Shown here one piece after another: positions 6,565 through 10,439 of a stretch of DNA of 10,439 nucleotides (its first letter is position 1; the number at the start of each line of letters is the position of its first letter). This DNA comes from Halomonas sp. Its GTDB lineage: Bacteria > Pseudomonadota > Gammaproteobacteria > Pseudomonadales > Halomonadaceae. The stretch covers positions 1 through 10,439 of the forward strand of contig SKHS01000298.1 of NCBI GenBank assembly GCA_007116835.1, read 5' to 3'. Both the position numbers and the translations under genes were made by a program. Under the pieces are notes generated by a model. It did not search any database. It was given only the letters and a program-made list of their open reading frames with translations, and was not told the DNA's origin.

Positions 6565-7706
6565 CGTGCCTCCTCGCGCTGACAGGCGCTCAGACCTTCG
6601 ACAAGCCGATCAATATCGCCTAGCGAGTGGCGGGCACTCAGCGTAATACGCAGCCTTGCGGCACCCATGGGCACCGTGGGTGGGCGAATCGCCCCGACGT
6701 GAATGCCTCGCTGGGAGAGCTTAGCCGCCCAAGCCATGGTGCGCGGTTCGTCTCCTAGTAACAGCGGTTGAATAGGCGTATGGGAGTCGGCAAGGGGCAG
6801 CCCTAGTGCTTGGGCTTGCTGGCGGAAGTAGCTGATATGGCGCGTTAGCTGTTGGCGGTGTTCGGGTTCGCGCTGCACGATGGTCAGCGCCTCCAGGGTC
6901 GCAGCGGCAATGCTGGGGGGCTGGGCCGTGGTATAGACATAGCTGCGAGCAAACTGGGTGAGGTGGTCAATCAGCACAGCGTCACCGGCCACAAACGCGC
7001 CAGCGGTGCCCAATGCCTTGCCTAGTGTGCCGACCAAAATAGGCACCGCTTGGCTGTCGAAACCTTCCACACAGCCGCTACCGTTATCGCCTAAAACACC
7101 TAGGCCGTGCGCGTCATCAACCATTAGCCAGGCGTTGTGCTGCTGGCTGACGTGGGCAAGGGTGGCAATATCGGCAACGTCGCCATCCATGCTGAACACG
7201 CCGTCGCTGACCACCAACTTATGGGTGGCGGAGCTGCGCGCTAACAGGCGTTCAAGATCAGCGCCATCGCGGTGATGAAAACGCCGTGAGCGAGCGCCGC
7301 TCAGCGTTGCACCATCGAGCAGTGAGGCATGATTCAAACGGTCTTGAAAGAGGGCGGTATGCGAGTCGGCGAGCGCCTGCAACACGCCAAGGTTAGCCAT
7401 ATAGCCGGTGGAAAACAGCAGTGCACGCTGCCGTCCGGTCCACTCGGCCAGGGCGTCTTCCAGTGCGTCGTGAACCTCCAAATGGCCGCTGACCAAATGC
7501 GATGCGCCCGCGCCTGCGCCAAAGCGACGCGCACCCTCTGCCTGGGCAGCCTGCACACGTGGATCGCAGGCCAGCCCAAGATAGTCATTGCCCGCAAAGT
7601 CCAGCGTGCTATGGGTGTTCACCTGGCGGTGCCGCCAGCGCTGTTCTTCAACACGCTGCTGCTTGGCGATGGCTAGCCGCTGATGCCACGCGTCAGACAC
7701 TAGCAT
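6552..7706 (-). CDS. bioF: 8-amino-7-oxononanoate synthase (KAPA synthase)
   Basis: This PLP enzyme of the alpha-oxoamine synthase family condenses pimeloyl-ACP (or CoA) with L-alanine to give 8-amino-7-oxononanoate. It has 384 residues, the same length as E. coli BioF. Landmarks are the substrate-region motif DFAGNDYLGLA (36-46), GAGASHLVSGHLEVHDALE (65-83), FSTGYMANLGVLQAL (98-112), SDGVFSMDGDVA (167-178), VDDAHGLGVLG (196-206) with PLP-binding Asp197 and His200, and the Schiff-base Lys230 in LVGTLGKALGTAGAF. SYVYTTAQPP (255-264) and the C-terminal RPPTVPMGAARLRITLSA (341-358) are also typical of BioF rather than of Kbl or ALAS. The ATG at 7706 lies inside the end of bioB (14-bp overlap) with a GGCGG-like site just upstream. 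Confidence 0.97.
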   Translation of the reverse strand: MLVSDAWHQRLAIAKQQRVEEQRWRHRQVNTHSTLDFAGNDYLGLACDPRVQAAQAEGARRFGAGAGASHLVSGHLEVHDALEDALAEWTGRQRALLFSTGYMANLGVLQALADSHTALFQDRLNHASLLDGATLSGARSRRFHHRDGADLERLLARSSATHKLVVSDGVFSMDGDVADIATLAHVSQQHNAWLMVDDAHGLGVLGDNGSGCVEGFDSQAVPILVGTLGKALGTAGAFVAGDAVLIDHLTQFARSYVYTTAQPPSIAAATLEALTIVQREPEHRQQLTRHISYFRQQAQALGLPLADSHTPIQPLLLGDEPRTMAWAAKLSQRGIHVGAIRPPTVPMGAARLRITLSARHSLGDIDRLVEGLSACQREEARCPA

Positions 7707-8769
7707 CTACCGCCAGTGCTGCGGCCCGCTCTGCCTGGGCGCGTTGCTGAGCTTGTTGGGTGAGGCGCTCGGTGTGAGTGGCTTCATCTTCGCAGGTATC
7801 ACGGCGCTCTGGGTGCAGGCCTAATTTTGCAAAGAGCGCGCGGTCGCGGTCTGCCTGAGGATTGCCGGTGGTGAGCAGTTTGTCGCCGTAGAAGATCGAG
7901 TTGGCCCCAGCCAAAAATGCCAGTGCTTGAGTCGACTCGCTCATCTGCTCGCGGCCAGCGGAAAGCCGCACATGGCTTTGCGGCATCATAATACGTGCCA
8001 CCGCGATGGCGCGGATAAATTCAAGCGGGTCCAAGTCTTCGACGTTCTCCAGCGGCGTACCCGGTACTTTAACCAGCATATTGATGGGCACGGATTCTGG
8101 GTGCGGTGACAGCTTGGCTAACTGCTGTAACAGTGCGCTGCGGTCTTGTGCACCTTCACCCATGCCTAAAATGCCGCCGGAGCATACTTTCATGCCCGCT
8201 TCACGCACGGTGGCCAGGGTGTCCAGGCGGTCGCTGTAGGTGCGGGTGGTGATGATTTCACCATAAAAGTCGGGGGAGGTGTCCAGGTTATGGTTATAGT
8301 AATCCAGCCCAGCAGCCGCCAAACGGCTGGCTTGATCACCGTCGACCATGCCTAGTGTCATGCAGGTTTCCAGTCCCAGCGCTTTTACTTGGCGAACCAT
8401 CTCTTCGACCAGCAATAAATCTTTATCCCGCGGGCTGCGCCATGCCGCGCCCATACAGAAACGGCTAGCACCGGCTTCTTTGGCGGCCTTGGCCTGGGCA
8501 ACGACTTTTTCGATTTCCAGCAGCTTCTCTTTTTCGAGCTGGGTATTGTAGTGACCGGACTGCGGGCAATATTTGCAGTCTTCTGGGCAAGCCCCCGTTT
8601 TAATCGACAGCAGGGTAGAAACCTGCACCGCGTTAGCATCAAAGTGGGCGCGATGCACTTGCTGAGCTTTAAATAACAGGTCGTTGAAGGGCAGAGCGAA
8701 CAGCGCATTAATTTCGTCCAGCGTCCAGTCGTGGCGCGGGGCGGCGGCATTGAAAGCGGTGGCGGTCAC
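7693..8769 (-). CDS. bioB: Biotin synthase (radical SAM)
   Basis: BioB inserts sulfur into dethiobiotin to form biotin, the last step of the pathway. Its 358 residues have the radical-SAM cluster motif CPEDCKYC with Cys61, Cys65 and Cys68. The second [2Fe-2S] cluster, the sacrificial sulfur donor, has all four ligands: Cys105 (RFCMGAAW), Cys136 (LETCMTLG), Cys196 (KVCSGGILGMGE) and Arg268 (HVRLSAGR). These lie at a constant +8 offset from E. coli. YNHNLDTSPDFYGEI (158-172) is the family SAM/substrate strip. The C-terminal 25 residues are Ala/Gln-rich and somewhat longer than in E. coli. The start codon is GTG, not ATG. It is supported by AAGG 7 bases upstream, by the lack of an upstream or nearby in-frame ATG, and by the WTLDEINALF segment that normally follows at once. 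As the first gene of the operon it lies next to the candidate BirA operators. Confidence 0.97.
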   Translation of the reverse strand: MTATAFNAAAPRHDWTLDEINALFALPFNDLLFKAQQVHRAHFDANAVQVSTLLSIKTGACPEDCKYCPQSGHYNTQLEKEKLLEIEKVVAQAKAAKEAGASRFCMGAAWRSPRDKDLLLVEEMVRQVKALGLETCMTLGMVDGDQASRLAAAGLDYYNHNLDTSPDFYGEIITTRTYSDRLDTLATVREAGMKVCSGGILGMGEGAQDRSALLQQLAKLSPHPESVPINMLVKVPGTPLENVEDLDPLEFIRAIAVARIMMPQSHVRLSAGREQMSESTQALAFLAGANSIFYGDKLLTTGNPQADRDRALFAKLGLHPERRDTCEDEATHTERLTQQAQQRAQAERAAALAVDASV

Positions 8770-8801
8770 GGGTAAACCTTTTTTCTTTTGAAAGTTGACA
8801 A
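8770..8801 (-). promoter_or_regulatory. Candidate BirA operator, promoter-proximal copy (site A)
   Basis: On the minus strand this reads TTGTCAACT, 14 bases, then GGTTTACCC. Against the published bacterial BirA operator, TTGTAAACC-N14/15-GGTTTACAA, 14 of the 18 half-site positions match. It ends directly before the bioB GTG. It covers the predicted transcript start near 8796, the whole leader and the AAGG ribosome site, so bound repressor would block the promoter. BirA binding is inferred from the resemblance, the spacing and the location in front of bioB; a BirA gene is not in the window. Confidence 0.68.
8777..8782 (-). promoter_or_regulatory. bioB ribosome binding site, supporting the GTG start
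   Basis: On the minus strand the sequence is AAAAGG, with the AAGG core 7 bases before the GTG at 8769. It is the only Shine-Dalgarno-like string in the short leader and favours GTG 8769 as the start. Its GG are the first two bases of the GGTTTAC half-site, so the operator and the translation signal share bases. Confidence 0.6.
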
Positions 8802-8802
8802 G

Positions 8803-8832
8803 ACTCTAGCGGCGTTACGCTTTTGGTGTCAA
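8803..8832 (-). promoter_or_regulatory. Sigma-70-type promoter of the bio operon
   Basis: On the minus strand a perfect -35 hexamer TTGACA (plus-strand 8827-8832) is followed, after 18 bases, by TAGAGT (plus-strand 8803-8808), which matches four of six -10 positions. The predicted start is an A near 8796, giving a leader of about 27 bases to the GTG. The -35 box lies within the left half of operator site B, and the start region lies within site A. No better -10 is visible at 16-19 bp spacing. The promoter is predicted, not measured. Confidence 0.6.
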
Positions 8833-8857
8833 CTGTTCAGAGTGTTCTGGTTTACTA
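8826..8857 (+). promoter_or_regulatory. Candidate BirA operator, distal copy (site B)
   Basis: On the plus strand this reads GTGTCAACT, 14 bases, then GGTTTACTA, with 14 of 18 half-site positions matching the BirA consensus (6 of 9 and 8 of 9). Its core TGTCAACT-N14-GGTTTAC is identical, including the spacer length, to site A, but in opposite orientation, with centres 56 bp apart. It covers the -35 box of the bio promoter. Shared cores and spacing make chance unlikely for the pair, although either site alone would be a moderate match. Confidence 0.6.
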
Positions 8858-8904
8858 CGAGTGGTTTTAGAGAGCAGGGGTTCGTCATGGTGGCCGGGCT
8901 GCTT

Positions 8905-8910
8905 TATACT
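8905..8910 (+). promoter_or_regulatory. Possible -10 box for the DTW-domain gene
   Basis: TATACT matches five of six positions of the -10 consensus and lies about 55 bp before the start codon at a reasonable leader distance. No good -35 hexamer sits 16-18 bp upstream (bases near 8881-8887 are poor) and there is no extended -10 TG. The call is therefore weak. Confidence 0.3.
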
Positions 8911-8922
8911 CGGCACCCTTTG

Positions 8923-8950
8923 TTAATCGCCCTTTATTAATCGCCCTTTA
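8923..8950. repeat. Perfect 14-bp tandem duplication in the DTW-gene leader
   Basis: TTAATCGCCCTTTA occurs twice without a gap (8923-8936 and 8937-8950), ending 6 bases before the ribosome site of the DTW-domain gene. A degraded CACCCTTTG just upstream (8914-8922) may be a remnant of a further unit. It is probably a slippage duplication. It lengthens the untranslated leader and could affect expression, but no known binding site is recognised. Confidence 0.85.
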
Positions 8951-8965
8951 TGAATTGGAGCGCGG

Positions 8966-9727
8966 ATGTCTGACGCTACGTCACAGCCCCCTGAGTCTTC
9001 TTCATTGACTGACTTCGACCCTGCTACGGGGCATCCGCGTCCACCTCGGCGTGAATTTAAAGCACGGGGCAGTTTTGTCACACGCTGCGAAGGGTGCAAT
9101 CTTCCTGAGCTTAACTGTCTGTGCCCTTATCAGGTGAAAGCGGATAGCACCGCCCAGGTATGGCTGTTGACCCACTCTATAGAACACTACAAGCCGACCA
9201 ATACTGGGCGGTTAATTGGTGATGTGTTGACGCAAACCAAAGTGTTTACTTGGTACCGCACCGCGCCGGACGAAGAGTTAGCCGCACTGCTTGAAGATCC
9301 TCGCTACGCACCTTTTGTGATCTTTCCTGATGACCAGCCCGACTACGCAGATCGTGTGGTGGATATTAATGCCGTGCACGCGGTGAAGCAGCAAGCACGT
9401 ATTCCGGTATTTGTGATTTTAGATGGCACGTGGCGGCAAGCGCGGCGGATGTTTCGCAAGAGCCCTTATCTGGATACGTTGCCGGTACTGCCGCTGCGCA
9501 CTGAGCGGGAAACACGCTATCGGCTTCGCAAACCTGCCTCAAAATCGCACCTGTGTACTGCGGAAGTTGCCATTGAACTGCTGCGCCAAAGTGGCGATGA
9601 AAATGCCGCTGATGTGCTAGACGATTACTTTGATGTATTTAACGATAGCTATGCCGAGAGCCGCTACTATCGCAAAATTGCTGAGCCAACCGCTGCCATG
9701 CAGCGGCTGTTAGACCGTAAGGGTTAG
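8966..9727 (+). CDS. tapT: DTW-domain tRNA-uridine aminocarboxypropyltransferase (TapT/YfiP-like)
   Basis: DTW-domain proteins transfer the 3-amino-3-carboxypropyl group of SAM to a uridine in tRNA; E. coli TapT (YfiP) makes acp3U at position 47 of several tRNAs. This 253-residue protein has the N-terminal zinc-type cluster CEGCNLPELNCLC (Cys41, 44, 51, 53), SIEHYKPTNTGRLIGDVL (71-88), and the family motif, here DGTW (153-156) in ILDGTWRQARRMFRKSPYL. RLRKPASKSHLCTAEVAIELL (186-206) follows, and YYRKIAEP ends the domain. The first 35 residues are Pro/Ser-rich and look disordered. The ATG has GGAG 5 bases upstream. The gene is divergent from bioB, with 196 bp between the start codons, and overlaps the convergent transporter gene by 4 bp. 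The symbol is assigned by family; other DTW clades act at different uridines, so the exact target position is inferred. Confidence 0.88.
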   Translation: MSDATSQPPESSSLTDFDPATGHPRPPRREFKARGSFVTRCEGCNLPELNCLCPYQVKADSTAQVWLLTHSIEHYKPTNTGRLIGDVLTQTKVFTWYRTAPDEELAALLEDPRYAPFVIFPDDQPDYADRVVDINAVHAVKQQARIPVFVILDGTWRQARRMFRKSPYLDTLPVLPLRTERETRYRLRKPASKSHLCTAEVAIELLRQSGDENAADVLDDYFDVFNDSYAESRYYRKIAEPTAAMQRLLDRKG

Positions 9728-10439
9728 CGCTGAGCGCCAGGTAGCCAGCGCAGCATCACTTTGCGTACCCAGTACCAGCGGTTAATCAATAGGGCGGTAA
9801 AAATCAGGCTACAGCCAAGCAGCTGTAGCAGGGTCATGGTTTCGCCAAACCACCATGCGGCGAATAGGGCAGTCCACACGGCTTCAAGCATTAAGATAAC
9901 CGCCGCGTGGCTAGGCGTGGTCATGCCCTGGGCTTTGATTTGCAGAAAGAAGCGTAGTGAACTGGCTAGCAGCACGCTGGCCATAAACCAGCCCAGTATG
10001 GAGGGGCTGAGTGCTAGCGGCTGATGCTCGACGACCAACGATAGGCAGGTCAGTATGCTGCCGACTGAAATCAACTGAAGTGTCGTTAACGGCAGCGCAG
10101 GCACGTTGCGCACCACGCGGGTGTTGACGTTGATCAACAGTGCAAAGCAGAGTGCTGCACACACCATTAACAGCTGGCTGGCTTCTATTCGAAACCCTGC
10201 GTTCAGCGACAGCAGTGCAAAGCCAAATAGGGCAACCGGAAGGGCAATCCAGGTAGAGCGTGGCGGTCGGTCGCCAAACAACAATCGCGCTACCACGGGT
10301 ACCAGCAAAATCCCTAGGCTGTTGATAAATGCGCTTTCACCCAGGTGGTCGGAGTAACTTAACCCCAGAATCCAAAAGGCAATCGCGGCGCTGAACAAAA
10401 AACCTACCAGTATGCCACGCCTAATCCTGCGCGCGGGTA
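9724..10439 (-). CDS. EamA/DMT-superfamily transporter, 5' end missing (runs off right edge)
   Basis: This is a multi-pass inner-membrane protein of the drug/metabolite transporter superfamily, whose members export or import small metabolites. The substrate here cannot be told. About eight hydrophobic segments are visible, including SAAIAFWILGLSYS, INSLGILLVPVVARLLFG, TWIALPVALFGFALLSL, LLMVCAALCFALLINV and the C-terminal LMLEAVWTALFAAWWFGE and LLGCSLIFTALLINRWYW, followed by a basic tail. The RLLFGDRPP and AWWFGE ends of the paired helices match the two EamA repeats: the later part of the first and all of the second are present, while the first one or two helices lie beyond the window. A TTG at 10398 could be read as a start, but the frame stays open to the edge and continues in family-like sequence (basic RRIRRG, then GILVG), so it is internal. 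The TAA stop overlaps the DTW gene's stop on the other strand. Confidence 0.85.
   Translation of the reverse strand, partial: PARRIRRGILVGFLFSAAIAFWILGLSYSDHLGESAFINSLGILLVPVVARLLFGDRPPRSTWIALPVALFGFALLSLNAGFRIEASQLLMVCAALCFALLINVNTRVVRNVPALPLTTLQLISVGSILTCLSLVVEHQPLALSPSILGWFMASVLLASSLRFFLQIKAQGMTTPSHAAVILMLEAVWTALFAAWWFGETMTLLQLLGCSLIFTALLINRWYWVRKVMLRWLPGAQR

Noticed and set aside
6282..6623. Plus-strand open frame of 113 codons across bioH and the end of bioF
   Set aside because: It is antisense to two verified genes. Its composition (Arg, Ala, Pro, Trp) is that of a shadow frame in GC-rich coding DNA.
8893..8914. GCCG...CGGC as a hairpin or terminator in the divergent region
   Set aside because: It has only 4 bp with a 14-base loop and no U-run, and it would sit over the putative -10 of the DTW gene.
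8770..8965. BioR-type operator (TTATCTATAA-like) or a riboswitch controlling bioB
   Set aside because: No such palindrome is present, and the predicted leader of about 27 bases is too short for a riboswitch. The BirA-like sites explain the region better.
9724..10398. TTG at 10398 as the start of the transporter gene
   Set aside because: The frame continues upstream to the edge with EamA-like sequence, and a DMT protein starting here would lack its first helices without cause.
1..10439. Mobile element, defence island or foreign DNA
   Set aside because: There are no transposase, integrase, toxin or restriction genes, no tRNA or attachment repeats, and composition and codon use look uniform. 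All long genes belong to known housekeeping families.

Overview
The window is an almost fully coding stretch of a gammaproteobacterial chromosome. Three things point to a Halomonas-like member of the Oceanospirillales: the bioB-bioF-bioH-bioC-bioD order typical of pseudomonad and halomonad relatives, an AceK very close to the proteobacterial type, and moderate-to-high GC with evenly matched codon use throughout. The genus is an inference, because there is no rRNA or other marker here. I see no tRNA, rRNA, CRISPR array, insertion sequence, phage gene or sign of recent transfer. It reads as core metabolic DNA, and I found no new enzyme system in it.

Left part (1-3058, plus strand): the 3' end of a CIA30-family gene, then aceK (isocitrate dehydrogenase kinase/phosphatase) and a CobB-like sirtuin. 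The three are separated by only 30 and 32 bases and probably share transcripts. A perfect 7-bp inverted repeat sits across the aceK stop codon.

Centre (3064-8769, minus strand): a six-gene biotin operon read bioB-bioF-bioH-bioC-bioD-bioA, in which every gene overlaps the next by 4 to 14 bases. BioC methylates malonyl-ACP to start the disguised pimelate chain, and BioH removes the methyl group when the chain is finished. BioF, BioA, BioD and BioB then build the two rings. The set is complete for the late pathway and includes both early specialised enzymes. The operon meets the sirtuin gene tail to tail with a 5-bp gap.

Right part (8770-10439): a 196-bp divergent control region, then on the plus strand a DTW-domain tRNA-uridine aminocarboxypropyltransferase gene. 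This overlaps, stop codon to stop codon, the 3' end of a minus-strand EamA/DMT-family transporter that runs off the right edge.

The most interesting signal is in the divergent region. Two copies of a bipartite element, TGTCAACT-N14-GGTTTAC, lie in opposite orientation. Both resemble the BirA (biotin repressor) operator, and they bracket a good sigma-70 promoter for the bio operon. One element covers the predicted transcript start, leader and ribosome binding site of bioB; the other contains the -35 hexamer. This suggests a two-operator biotin switch.
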